From Desmonostoc muscorum LEGE 12446 (GTDB taxonomy: Bacteria; Cyanobacteriota; Cyanobacteriia; Cyanobacteriales; Nostocaceae): a stretch of 64,000 nt of DNA. The notes under the pieces are model-generated. The model was not told where the DNA came from, did no database searches, and worked only from the letters and a program-made list of their open reading frames with translations. The translations under genes were made by a program, and so were the position numbers. Location: assembly GCF_015207005.2 (NCBI RefSeq), contig NZ_JADEXS020000001.1, positions 7,649,001 through 7,713,000 on the forward strand, written 5' to 3'. This document shows, piece after piece, positions 9,103-18,215 of this stretch (position 1 is the stretch's first letter; the number at the start of each line of letters is the position of its first letter).

Positions 9103-10536
9103 ATGAAATTAGGATTACAGCCTGAGACACAATTCAATAAGATTCCAGGGCCACCTGTATTACCTATTATCGGAAGTTTGCCTTTCATCGACAAACACCA
9201 ACATCTGGCATTCACTAAGCTAGCAAAAGAATACGGTAGTATTTTCCAAATACGTATTTTTTTCAAAAACATAGTTGTACTTAATGGGCTTGAGACTATT
9301 AGACAAGCTTTACTAAAGCAATCAGAGAATTTTGCTGGTAGACCAGAATTAAGTACCATTAAAAAGGTAATCAATGGTAAAAGTATTGGAGGTAGAGATT
9401 ACGGTTTGATATGGAAAAGACACCGTGAAATTGCCGTTAACGCTCTGCACATGTTCCTCGAACGCAAAACAAACTCTATTGAACAGCAAATTATAGAAGA
9501 CGCTGTTGAACTCAGTAATATCTTTCTGAGTTATGGAGGTCAACCTTTTGAACCTGATATGGATATCGGTCTGTCTATTACAAATATCATGTCCAAAATT
9601 TTGTTTGGAGAAAAACATCGCCGCGATAATCAGGATTTAGCAGATCTTGTCAAACTTACTCAAGTTGCAAGCCGCAATGGTGTAGGTTCCATGCGATTTG
9701 ATTTTATGCCAAAACCCCCAGAAATTATTTTCCAAACCTTCCAGAAATCCATAGATGATATCTTGGAAAGCATAGTTTTGAATAAATTAAAGGAGTATCA
9801 GGAATCATATAACCCCAACAATTTACGGGGTATGGTCGATGCTTTAATAAAAGGTGCTAGAGAGTTAGACGAATCAGAAAGACAAACATTGGGTCTCACC
9901 GAAGATCTGATTGTGGAAGCCACAGCACAGGAAATGATGGGTTCCGGAACACAGCCAGTTTCTCCTATTTTGGGCTGGGCAATCCTTTATATGATTGCTT
10001 ATCCCGATGTTCAGGCTGAAGTCCAACGAGAACTGGATAAAGTTATAGGTAAAGAAAAACAAGTGTGTTTTGAAGACCAGACAAGATTGCCATTTACGCA
10101 AGCTTGTATCCATGAGATTTTGCGACATGCTCCTTATTTTCCCACTGCTATTCCACATTCTACGACGGCTGACACCACCATCAATGGTTACTTCATTCCT
10201 AAAAATACACCTGTATACATCAATCTGTATAGTTTGACCCGTGACGATCGCTATTGGCAAGAACCTGAAACATTTAACCCTCACAGATTTTTGAGCGACA
10301 ACAGAGAAATCAGAGAAGACCTCCTAGATAAGTACTACCCATTCGGTCTCGGAAAACGCAGATGTTTTGGAGAGTACTTAGGTCGTCTGGAAGTATTTCT
10401 ATTCTTTAGTAATTTGATGCATCGATGCAAATTTGAAAAAGTTGCTGGAGAACGGTTGAGTTTTGCATGTCAAACAGGAGCAGTGACAATGCCTAAAGAA
10501 AGTTACAAAGTTATAGTTAAGCCTCGATTTAATTAA
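9103..10536 (+). CDS. cytochrome P450, paralogue 2 of 3
   Basis: The start ATG 9103 follows TTAGGAGATAATAAT. The 477-residue protein has the KIPGPPVLPIIGS hinge, ExxR as EILRH, and haem loop FGLGKRRCFG with Cys at about 421. Helix I reads MMGSGTQPVSP, again lacking the acid-threonine pair. It is strongly similar to both neighbours along its length but differs in the segment around residues 190-240, where substrate-recognition loops usually lie. It sits 68 bp after paralogue 1, so cotranscription is likely. A different substrate or regiochemistry from its siblings is inferred, not shown. Confidence 0.85.
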   Translation: MKLGLQPETQFNKIPGPPVLPIIGSLPFIDKHQHLAFTKLAKEYGSIFQIRIFFKNIVVLNGLETIRQALLKQSENFAGRPELSTIKKVINGKSIGGRDYGLIWKRHREIAVNALHMFLERKTNSIEQQIIEDAVELSNIFLSYGGQPFEPDMDIGLSITNIMSKILFGEKHRRDNQDLADLVKLTQVASRNGVGSMRFDFMPKPPEIIFQTFQKSIDDILESIVLNKLKEYQESYNPNNLRGMVDALIKGARELDESERQTLGLTEDLIVEATAQEMMGSGTQPVSPILGWAILYMIAYPDVQAEVQRELDKVIGKEKQVCFEDQTRLPFTQACIHEILRHAPYFPTAIPHSTTADTTINGYFIPKNTPVYINLYSLTRDDRYWQEPETFNPHRFLSDNREIREDLLDKYYPFGLGKRRCFGEYLGRLEVFLFFSNLMHRCKFEKVAGERLSFACQTGAVTMPKESYKVIVKPRFN

Positions 10537-10634
10537 AGCTTTACTCTTCCTAATGAAAGCTAACTAGTCACACTAACAACCTAAATACTAGATAAATGGG
10601 ATTGAGAAGTATAGACAACTTAGGAGATAATAAT

Positions 10635-12068
10635 ATGAAATTGGAATTACAGCCTGACACACAACCTAATAAAATTCCGGGGCTACCTGTATTACCATTA
10701 ATTGGAAGTTTGCCCTTTATAGATAAACACCAATATTTATCATTCACTGAACTAGCAAAAAAATACGGTGATGTTTTTCAGGTACGCATATTTTTTCAAC
10801 CTATAGTTGTACTCAATGGGCTTGATACCATTAGACAAGCTTTGCTAAAGCAGCAAGATGATTTCGCTGGTAGACCGCATTTTTATACCCTATTGACTGC
10901 AATTAAGGGTAGGACTATTGGGGGTAGAGATTACGGTTTGCTGTGGAAAAGGCATCGTGAAATTGTTGGTAACGCTCTGCACGCGTTCGTTAATAACAAA
11001 AAAGCTGCCATTGAACAGCAAATTATAAACGACTCAGTTGAACTGGCAAATATCTTGTTGTCCTATAAAGGTCAAGTTTTCGATCCAGAATTAGACATTG
11101 GTTTGTCTGTAGCAAATGTCATGTCCAAAATTTTATTTGGAGAAAAATACAGCCGTGACGATGATGATTTTATTACCTTTGTCAAATGCGCTCACTATTT
11201 TAGTGACAATTCCGCAGGGAATCTATTAGCTGATTTCTTACCGCAAGCCCGTATATTTCCCGACCAAGGGTTACAGAAAAGGCAATACGTTCTTGATGCT
11301 TTGGAAAGGGTGGTTCTCAAGAAATTAAATCACCATCGAACCTCCTACAATCCCGAAAATCTGCGAGGAGTCATAGATGCTTTAATAACAGCTGTTAGAG
11401 AATTAGACGAGTCAGAGAAACAAAACTTGGGTCTTACCGAAGACCTGATTGTGGAAGGAACACCACAGGAAATGATGGGGACAGGACTACAACCTAGTGC
11501 CCCGCTATTACGCTGGGCTATCCTTTACGCGATCGCTAATCCAGATATTCAAGCTCAAGTACAGCAAGAACTAGACACAGTTGTAGGTAAAGAGCGAGTG
11601 GTGCGCTATGAGGATCGTGTGAAACTGCCATTTACAGAAGCTTGTATCTATGAGCTTTTGCGGCATCCCCCTCATTTTCCGTTTGGTCTCCCACATGCTA
11701 CAACCCACGATACAACTATCAATGGTTACTTCATTCCTAAAAACACTCCTGTAATTGCTAATCTGTATAGCTTGACTCGCGATGAACGCTTTTGGGAAGA
11801 ACCGGAAAAATTCAACCCGCAACGATTTTTAACGCCGAACAGAGAAATCAGAGAAGATCTACTAGATAAGTACTACCCGTTCGGTTTGGGAAAACGCAGA
11901 TGTCTTGGCGATTACTTAGGACGGCTTGAAATATTCCTGTTCTTTGCCAACCTCATGCATAAATGCAAATTTGAAAAGGTTGCTGGGGAGAAGTTGAGTT
12001 TCAAAGGCACACCAGGAGCTCATGTACTACCAAAGAGCTACAAAGTTATAGTCAAGCCCCGATTCTAG
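10635..12068 (+). CDS. cytochrome P450, paralogue 3 of 3
   Basis: The start ATG 10635 follows the same leader, TTAGGAGATAATAAT, as paralogue 2. The 477-residue protein has the KIPGLPVLPLIGS hinge, an ExxR as ELLRH, and haem loop FGLGKRRCLG with Cys at about 423. Helix I reads MMGTGLQPSAP: besides Gln-Pro for acid-Thr, the preceding Thr is Leu. It lies 98 bp after paralogue 2 and 71 bp before the tryptophanase start. The three genes appear to be a tandem triplication followed by divergence in the substrate-recognition regions. Confidence 0.85.
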   Translation: MKLELQPDTQPNKIPGLPVLPLIGSLPFIDKHQYLSFTELAKKYGDVFQVRIFFQPIVVLNGLDTIRQALLKQQDDFAGRPHFYTLLTAIKGRTIGGRDYGLLWKRHREIVGNALHAFVNNKKAAIEQQIINDSVELANILLSYKGQVFDPELDIGLSVANVMSKILFGEKYSRDDDDFITFVKCAHYFSDNSAGNLLADFLPQARIFPDQGLQKRQYVLDALERVVLKKLNHHRTSYNPENLRGVIDALITAVRELDESEKQNLGLTEDLIVEGTPQEMMGTGLQPSAPLLRWAILYAIANPDIQAQVQQELDTVVGKERVVRYEDRVKLPFTEACIYELLRHPPHFPFGLPHATTHDTTINGYFIPKNTPVIANLYSLTRDERFWEEPEKFNPQRFLTPNREIREDLLDKYYPFGLGKRRCLGDYLGRLEIFLFFANLMHKCKFEKVAGEKLSFKGTPGAHVLPKSYKVIVKPRF

Positions 12069-12139
12069 ACTCGAGTTGGTCGAGTGTGAATTACCAGAAG
12101 TTGAGATTAGAAAATAACAAAAGATATTTAAAGATAAAT

Positions 12140-13564
12140 ATGGCATTTCATCCCCCAGAACCATTTCGGATCAAGATGGTTGAACCCATTAAACTACTCG
12201 ATCGCGATGCCCGTGAGGCAGCTATACGTCGAGCTAATTACAATCTGTTCAGTCTACGAGCAGAGGACATCTTCATTGATTTGTTTACCGATTCTGGCAC
12301 CAGCGCCATGAGCCAGAAACAATGGGCAGCTATGCTTGAAGGTGATGAAGCCTATGCTGGGGCGCGTTCGTATTTCCGTCTCACAGAAGTTATAGAGGAT
12401 ATTTTCGGTTTTTCCTATTTTTTACCCACCCACCAGGGTCGAGCAGCAGAAAATATTTTGAGCGCCTGTTTAGTCAAACCAGGCGATTATATTCCTTCTA
12501 ACACCCATTTTGATACAGGCTATGCCAACATCTGCGATCGCGGAGGCTACCCTGTCAATTTTGTTATTGATGAAGCTCACAATCCTACTTTATACCACCC
12601 TTTTAAAGGGAATATGGATATTCAAAAGTTACGAGACTTTATCAAACAGACAGGGCCAGACCAAATTCCCTTTGGCATGATTACCATAACGAACAACGCT
12701 GGAGGTGGTCAACCAGTTTCTATGGAAAATCTCCGAACTGTTTCCCAGACTTACAAAGAATTCGGGATTCCATTTTTCATAGATGCTTGTCGCTTTGCAG
12801 AAAATGCCTACTTTATCAAACTGCGAGAACCAGGTTATGCAGACAAAAGTCCCTTGGAAATCAGCCGTGAAATTTTTGCGCTAGCTGATGGTATGACCAT
12901 GAGTGCCAAAAAAGACGGCATTGTTAATATTGGTGGCTTTATAGCCATGAACAATGAAGCACTATTTGAACAGGCACGCAATGAGTTACTCATTCGCGAG
13001 GGATTTCCCACCTACGGAGGGCTGGCTGGTCGAGATTTAGATGCAATGGCTGTTGGCTTGCGTGAAGCACTGGAGGAAGAATATCTCGCCTATCGTTTGG
13101 GTCAGACAGCTTATCTGGCAGCGCGTTTACGGGAATTAGAGATTCCCATCATTGAACCATCAGGAGGACATGCAGTATACGTGGATGCAGGGTTGTTATT
13201 ACCCCATATTCCCCAAGAACAATTTCCAGGTCAATCTCTTTCGGTGGAACTCTATTTAGAAGGTGGAATACGCACAGTAGAAATCGGCTCACTAGGTTTT
13301 GCTCATCCCGAACCACAGACAGGCCAAATGGTGTATCCCAAATTAGAGTTGGTTCGTTTGGCACTTCCTAGACGGGTATACACGCAAAGTCATTTAGATT
13401 ATGTGGCTGAAACATTCGGCAAAACCGTAGCGCGGCGCGAGCAAATACCTGGCTATCGGCTAATTTATGCAGCTAAGTTAATGCGACAGTTCACTGCCCA
13501 GCTTGAGCCGATTCAATTAGAGGCTCATCTGTCAGAACCATCTTTAGCAATTGGCAGGCTCTAA
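12140..13564 (+). CDS. tnaA: tryptophanase (tryptophan indole-lyase) of the TnaA/tyrosine phenol-lyase family
   Basis: This pyridoxal-phosphate enzyme would split L-tryptophan into indole, pyruvate and ammonia. ATG 12140 gives 474 residues, close to the 471 of E. coli TnaA; upstream in-frame codons are not counted. The PLP-lysine motif is SAKKDGIVNIGG (Lys at about 258). At the position where tyrosine phenol-lyase has its substrate-binding Arg (MERG), this protein has EIGS (Ile at about 382) as in tryptophanases, which decides the call. The C-terminal RQFTA (Gln at about 450) replaces the RHFTA of E. coli TnaA, whose His463 influences tryptophan specificity, so the substrate could be a modified tryptophan. 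Confidence 0.85.
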   Translation: MAFHPPEPFRIKMVEPIKLLDRDAREAAIRRANYNLFSLRAEDIFIDLFTDSGTSAMSQKQWAAMLEGDEAYAGARSYFRLTEVIEDIFGFSYFLPTHQGRAAENILSACLVKPGDYIPSNTHFDTGYANICDRGGYPVNFVIDEAHNPTLYHPFKGNMDIQKLRDFIKQTGPDQIPFGMITITNNAGGGQPVSMENLRTVSQTYKEFGIPFFIDACRFAENAYFIKLREPGYADKSPLEISREIFALADGMTMSAKKDGIVNIGGFIAMNNEALFEQARNELLIREGFPTYGGLAGRDLDAMAVGLREALEEEYLAYRLGQTAYLAARLRELEIPIIEPSGGHAVYVDAGLLLPHIPQEQFPGQSLSVELYLEGGIRTVEIGSLGFAHPEPQTGQMVYPKLELVRLALPRRVYTQSHLDYVAETFGKTVARREQIPGYRLIYAAKLMRQFTAQLEPIQLEAHLSEPSLAIGRL

Positions 13565-13751
13565 GTTTACCACCTGAAGAATACATAAGAAAAAACGGCG
13601 TTGCTGATTCAGAAGATGAATTTACATCACGCAGAGGCGCAGAGTCGCAGAGAGTAAAAGTTGAGAAGAGTTGATTTTTAAATTTCATATTCAAATTCAG
13701 CAACGCCGAAAAAACTATAGAGGCACAGAGAATACAGAGGAAGAGATAAAA
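13565..13751. repeat. low-complexity cyanobacterial spacer repeat
   Basis: The spacer between tryptophanase and the KMO-like gene contains purine-rich repeats such as GCAGAGGCGCAGAGTCGCAG and GAGGCACAGAGAATACAGAG. The second also places AGGAAGAG as a ribosome-binding site ahead of ATG 13752. No gene is seen. Confidence 0.5.
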
Positions 13752-15104
13752 ATGGAAAATACAATCATCGTCGGAGCTGGGCTGGTAGGTTCGTTACTCT
13801 CTGTTTACTTGGCGCGTGCTGGCTTTAAGGTCAGTGTATACGATCGCAATTCAGATCCACGCCAGCTCAATCTGCAATTAGGTCGGTCTATAAATATAAC
13901 TTTGTCCGAACGAGGATTACAAGCTTTGGATGCCGTAGGTGTGAGGGATACAGTCCACAAGTTTTGCATTCCTGTTTACGGCAGAATTATCCATAGTCAA
14001 GATGGTGAACTGACTTATCAACCCTACGGTAATAACAAAGAAGCGATTTATTCCATTGGACGCGACGACCTGACTAAGCAACTTGTTAGTTTTGCAGAAA
14101 AACATGAAAATATTGAGTTTCATTTCCATGAAAAATGCAGCGACATTGATTTGGCAACAGCTACACTCAAGCTGCAAAACGTAGAAACCAGAAAAATTAG
14201 TGAGGTTCAAGCCGATAGAATTTTTGGTGCTGATGGAGCATTTTCTGTTGTTAGGGGAAAGATGCAGCGATTGAAACGCTTCAACTATTCTCAGGAATAT
14301 TCCAATCAAGGGTACAAAGAGATTATCGTTCCTCCTGACAAGGATAATTGGGCACTCGACAAAAATGCCATACATATTTGGCCGCGCGGTACTTTCATGC
14401 TTATCGGTTTTCCCAATTTAGATAAGAGTTTTACTCTGTCATTGCAACTGCCATATCAGGGACAGATTTCTCATGAATCCATCAGATCGCCTGAGGATCT
14501 CCAAAATATTTTTGAAACCTATTTCCCTGATGCATGGTCGTTAGTGGAACCCAATTGTACAGATTATTTCAACAAACCAGTGGAAGCAATGATTACTATT
14601 AAATGTTTTCCCTGGACTTATGAAGATAAGGTTGCACTCATTGGTGATTCTTGTCACGCGATTTTTCCCTCCTACGGTCAAGGTGCCAATGCTGGCTTTG
14701 AGGATTGCCAGGTTTTGATGAAGTGTTTTGAAAAACAGCCGAAAGATTGGCGCAAAATCTTTCAAGAATATGAGACACTGCGGAAACCACATCTGGACGC
14801 GATCGCCGATCTCTGCTTTGAACATTTTACGGAACTGAGAAAAATGGTTGGCGATTTCAAGTTCTTGCTGCGGAAGAAAATTGAGAGGAAGTTACATCAA
14901 ATAGATCCAAATTTTGCACCTTTGTATTACAATATCAGCTTTACTTGTATGCCGTATGCAGAAGCGCGAGAAATTGAAGAAAAACATCAAGAAATAATTA
15001 ACAAACTCTTAGAAATTGATAGCATTGAAGATAGAATAGAAAATTTTCATCTCGTACCAGAACTTTCTGGTCAGCATTTATCAGAGAATTTACAACCTAT
15101 TTAG
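13752..15104 (+). CDS. kmo: kynurenine 3-monooxygenase-like FAD hydroxylase
   Basis: The 450-residue protein starts at ATG 13752 with AGGAAGAG upstream. It carries the FAD motif GAGLVG (residues 6-11), the KMO-specific segment GRSINITLSERG, the FNYSQEYSNQGYKE segment that in KMO lies near the substrate, and the second FAD motif GDSCHAIFPSYGQGANAGFE (about 297-317). KMO adds a hydroxyl to L-kynurenine using NADPH and O2. No kynurenine-forming dioxygenase, formamidase or kynureninase is in the window, so the substrate here could instead be a related cluster intermediate. The C terminus lacks an obvious membrane anchor. Family assignment is firm and the physiological substrate is open. Confidence 0.85.
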   Translation: MENTIIVGAGLVGSLLSVYLARAGFKVSVYDRNSDPRQLNLQLGRSINITLSERGLQALDAVGVRDTVHKFCIPVYGRIIHSQDGELTYQPYGNNKEAIYSIGRDDLTKQLVSFAEKHENIEFHFHEKCSDIDLATATLKLQNVETRKISEVQADRIFGADGAFSVVRGKMQRLKRFNYSQEYSNQGYKEIIVPPDKDNWALDKNAIHIWPRGTFMLIGFPNLDKSFTLSLQLPYQGQISHESIRSPEDLQNIFETYFPDAWSLVEPNCTDYFNKPVEAMITIKCFPWTYEDKVALIGDSCHAIFPSYGQGANAGFEDCQVLMKCFEKQPKDWRKIFQEYETLRKPHLDAIADLCFEHFTELRKMVGDFKFLLRKKIERKLHQIDPNFAPLYYNISFTCMPYAEAREIEEKHQEIINKLLEIDSIEDRIENFHLVPELSGQHLSENLQPI

Positions 15105-15178
15105 GCTAACTTTCAACATAGTCTTATAGGTTTGTGATTAACAATTACAAAGACGTTTATTAATCCAGGTTTAAACAA

Positions 15179-15985
15179 ATGATTATTCTCATGAGTGCAG
15201 CGACTCCTAACGCAGAAATTGAGTATATTATCCAAGAGTTACGTCACTGGAAAATCATCCCAGAAAAAATTATAGGTAAACATAAAGTTGCAATTGGTTT
15301 AGTAGGTGATACCTCGGCTATCAATCCTCAACAAATTCAACAGCTAAGTCCTTTTATCGAGCAGGTTTTACGAATAGATAAACCCTTTAAACGGGTTAGT
15401 CTGCAATTCCGCAATGGAGAACCTTCTGCGGTATTTGTATCAACACCTAATGGATTTGTAGCATTTGGTCAGCATTATCCTTTAGTGACAATAGCTGGGC
15501 CATGCTCAGTAGAAAATGAAGACATGATTCTACAGACGGCTCAAAGAGTGAAGGCGGCTGGTGCAAAGTTTTTGCGAGGAGGAGCATACAAGCCGCGGAC
15601 ATCTCCTTATTCTTTTCAAGGGCATGGTGCGATCGCCTTAGAAATGCTTGCAACAGCTCGTCAGGCTACAGGTTTGGGTATTGTGACTGAAGTCATGGAT
15701 ACAGCTGATGTTGAAAAAGTCGCCAGGGTTGCTGACATCATCCAAATCGGTACTCGCAACATGCAAAATTTTTCACTGTTGAAACGAGTAGGGTCGATAG
15801 GTAAGCCAGTTTTGCTGAAGCGAGGTCTATCGGCAACAATTGAAGAGTGGTTAATGGCAGCTGAATACATTGTGGCAGCAGGTAACCCGAATGTGATTTT
15901 GTGCGAACGGGGAATTCGCACCTTTGACCAGCAATATACACGGAATACACTCGATCTGGCTGCCATACAGGGCAAACGCATCTAA
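15179..15985 (+). pseudogene. aroF: DAHP synthase (type I beta), 5' part, interrupted by an ISAs1-type element
   Basis: DAHP synthase joins phosphoenolpyruvate and erythrose 4-phosphate, the first step of the shikimate pathway. Codons 1-263 are present: an N-terminal ferredoxin-like domain, then the barrel with [27 protein letters not shown] and [10 protein letters not shown]. After AAI the frame runs into the inserted element and stops within five codons. The missing 3' part, with the metal-binding DPSH and the EVHP segment, resumes at 17793. Bases 15179-15967 plus 17793-18104 give an exact 366-codon frame. The truncated product lacks barrel strands and metal ligands and is probably inactive. 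In the cluster the gene would boost aromatic precursor supply. Confidence 0.85.
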
Positions 15986-16394
15986 ATATTGACGAGCCTG
16001 GATCATGATGAAATACACCAAGACTCAAACTACATAAGACTTTGAGGAAATTAAATCTCACTCAGCATGAAAATGATAATCATTGTGAGGGGGAGTTAGA
16101 GGCAGCCGACGGCTGCCTGAATTTTCACGGTCAGTTCTCCACTTAAGAGCGTAGGTTTTCTCACAGTCTGATTCTCAATAGTTTTAGATTAATGACTAGG
16201 AATCACGGGAATATCAGCGCAAAGAAAAACTCAATTTATGCGATCGCTACCGGGAAGGGGGGTTACGCCATCGCTAACTGATTAAAGTGACTTTTACAAA
16301 TGGCGTGAAAAGTCAGGACGGCTACCTGTTAAGGAATATGGTATTCTTGCAGGAACTCCAAAGAAGAATTTCATTCATTCTTATTCGCCTCTCT

Positions 16395-17528
16395 ATGAAG
16401 CTAAAGCCAAAAATCACAATTGCTGACCATTTTTTGGAAATACAAGACCCACGAATAGATCGCACAAAGCGTCATAACTTAATCGATATCATGACGATTG
16501 CTATTTGTGCAGTAATTTGTGGTGCCGATGGCTGGGTGGCAGTTGAAACATACGGATGTGCGAAGTATGAGTGGTTAAAAACATTTTTAGAATTACCAAA
16601 TGGCATTCCATCTCACGATACATTTGCACGAGTTTTTGCACAAATAAATCCTCAACAATTCGAGTCATGTTTTATTAATTGGATGAAATCAATAACTAAG
16701 ATGACTAATGGTGAAGTTGTCGCCATTGATGGTAAAACCTTACGCGGTTCTTACGATAAAAGTAGTGAGCAAAGTGCAATCCAAATAGTAAGTGCTTGGG
16801 CAACTACAAGTAAATTAGTATTGGGACAAGTTAAAGTTGATAAAAAATCAAATGAGATTACAGCAATCCCAGAATTATTAAAAGTCTTGGATCTATCTGG
16901 ATGTATTGTCACGATTGACGCAATCGGTTGTCAAAAAGAAATTGTAAGAGTAATTACAGAGCAAGATGCGGATTATGTAATTACGTTAAAAAAGAATCAA
17001 GGAAATCTTTATGATGAAGTTGAAAAATTATTCCAGTCAGGGATAAGTACAGATTTTGAGGGGATTGAGCATAGCACATATAAAACAGAAGAAAAAGGGC
17101 ATAGTCGTCATGAAATCCGCCACTATGTGATGTTATCTCAGATTCAGTCTCGACTTAACCCAGATTCAGTTTGGTCAAAGTTTAATAGTGTTGGTATGGT
17201 AGAGTCCGTCCGTTCATTAGAAGGTAAAACGACAGTTGAAACTCGCTATTTTATTAGTAGCCTAGAAGATAATGCCCAACAGTTTGGTAATTCTATTCGC
17301 AGTCATTGGGGAGTTGAGAATTCATTACATTGGGTATTGGATGTCGCCTTGAAGGAAGACGACTGTCGGATTAGGAAAGATAATGCTCCAGAGAATTTTG
17401 CAATTCTCAGACATATTGCAGTCAATCTTTTAGGTCAAGAGAAGCGTGTAAAACGTGGAATAAAAAACAAACAGTTTCTTGCTGGGCTGGATAACAATTA
17501 TTTAGCAAGAGTTTTAGCATTAGCATAA
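16395..17528 (+). CDS. ISAs1-family transposase
   Basis: The ATG at 16395 gives MKLKPKITIADHFLEIQDPR, matching the usual N terminus of the family, in which a short helix is followed by DPR; an earlier in-frame ATG at 16287 adds non-conserved residues. The DDE acids are visible in VVAIDGKTLRGS, IVTIDAIGCQ and HWGVENSLHW. The frame is intact to the stop at 17528, so the element could still be active. Confidence 0.9.
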   Translation: MKLKPKITIADHFLEIQDPRIDRTKRHNLIDIMTIAICAVICGADGWVAVETYGCAKYEWLKTFLELPNGIPSHDTFARVFAQINPQQFESCFINWMKSITKMTNGEVVAIDGKTLRGSYDKSSEQSAIQIVSAWATTSKLVLGQVKVDKKSNEITAIPELLKVLDLSGCIVTIDAIGCQKEIVRVITEQDADYVITLKKNQGNLYDEVEKLFQSGISTDFEGIEHSTYKTEEKGHSRHEIRHYVMLSQIQSRLNPDSVWSKFNSVGMVESVRSLEGKTTVETRYFISSLEDNAQQFGNSIRSHWGVENSLHWVLDVALKEDDCRIRKDNAPENFAILRHIAVNLLGQEKRVKRGIKNKQFLAGLDNNYLARVLALA

Positions 17529-17782
17529 ACTAATATATCAGAAGTTAATTTTAAATATTTAGGAAGAATTTCACTTTTCCTCTAGATAAACATAGTTTTA
17601 TAAACTCGAATATTGAGTTATTTTAGTATCAATAAATAATCATTGAGCTTCCGATAAGGTAATTCATGCTTTTTGAGAATACTTCATTTATTTTATTTAT
17701 CATTTTATGAATTTTTACAATTATCTATGTCATTTTGAAATCTCTCTTAGTTTTTATTAGTAAATAAGGTGCGTTTCCCCTA
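17529..17782. other. non-coding right arm of the ISAs1-type element
   Basis: About 250 bp of AT-rich sequence lies between the transposase stop and the right terminal inverted repeat. No gene or strong hairpin is seen. Confidence 0.5.
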
Positions 17783-17792
17783 GGCTGCCATA

Positions 17793-18104
17793 CCCGTTTT
17801 GCGATCGCTAACTCACTTACCCATCATGATTGACCCCAGTCACGGTACTGGTATCGCAGACTACGTACCAACAATGGCTAAAGCCGCGATCGCTGCTGGT
17901 ACAGATTCCCTGATGATTGAAGTTCACCCCAACCCAGCTAAGGCACTTTCAGATGGGCCTCAATCTCTGACACTGGAAAAATTTGAGCAATTAATGAAGG
18001 AGATTGCTCTTTTGGGCCAATACTTTGGTCGTTGGCATCACAACCATAACCCAACTGTAACTCCAAATATTGTTCGACAAGTTTCTTCGATGGCGAGTAT
18101 CTAA
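17793..18104 (+). pseudogene. aroF: DAHP synthase, 3' part
   Basis: This fragment continues the barrel domain in frame after the ISAs1 insertion: PVLRSLTHLPIMIDPSHGTG, then the MIEVHPNPAKALSDGPQSL segment with the metal-binding acids of type I DAHP synthases. A TTG at 17799 could allow a short separate translation, but the product would be a partial barrel. The break is explained by the adjacent target duplication. It ends 111 bp before the anthranilate synthase start. Confidence 0.85.
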
Positions 18105-18215
18105 ACAAGTTAATCATCTTTGAAACAAATAAATGTCAAAGAAAACTTCATAGCGATCGCTCTTGAGTAAGGAGTTTTATTGCTAATTTTTAAAGACGTT
18201 GGAGAGGAATTTACA

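Larger units (their letters stand above)
15968..17782 (+). mobile_element. ISAs1-family insertion sequence, ~1815 bp
   Basis: The element lies between two copies of GGCTGCCATA (15958-15967 and 17783-17792), a 10-bp target duplication. The left end reads CAGGGCAAACGCATCT and the reverse complement of the right end reads TAGGGGAAACGCACCT, forming imperfect terminal inverted repeats. It encodes one transposase on the plus strand, in the same orientation as the interrupted DAHP synthase. The ~430 bp before the transposase include the hairpin AGGCAGCC-GAC-GGCTGCCT (about 16097-16115), and the total length is greater than typical for the family, so the left part may contain extra sequence. Confidence 0.8.

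Noticed and set aside
17799..18104. Independent small gene after the ISAs1 element
   Set aside because: It is the in-frame continuation of DAHP synthase; the duplicated GGCTGCCATA and restored frame explain it as a fragment.
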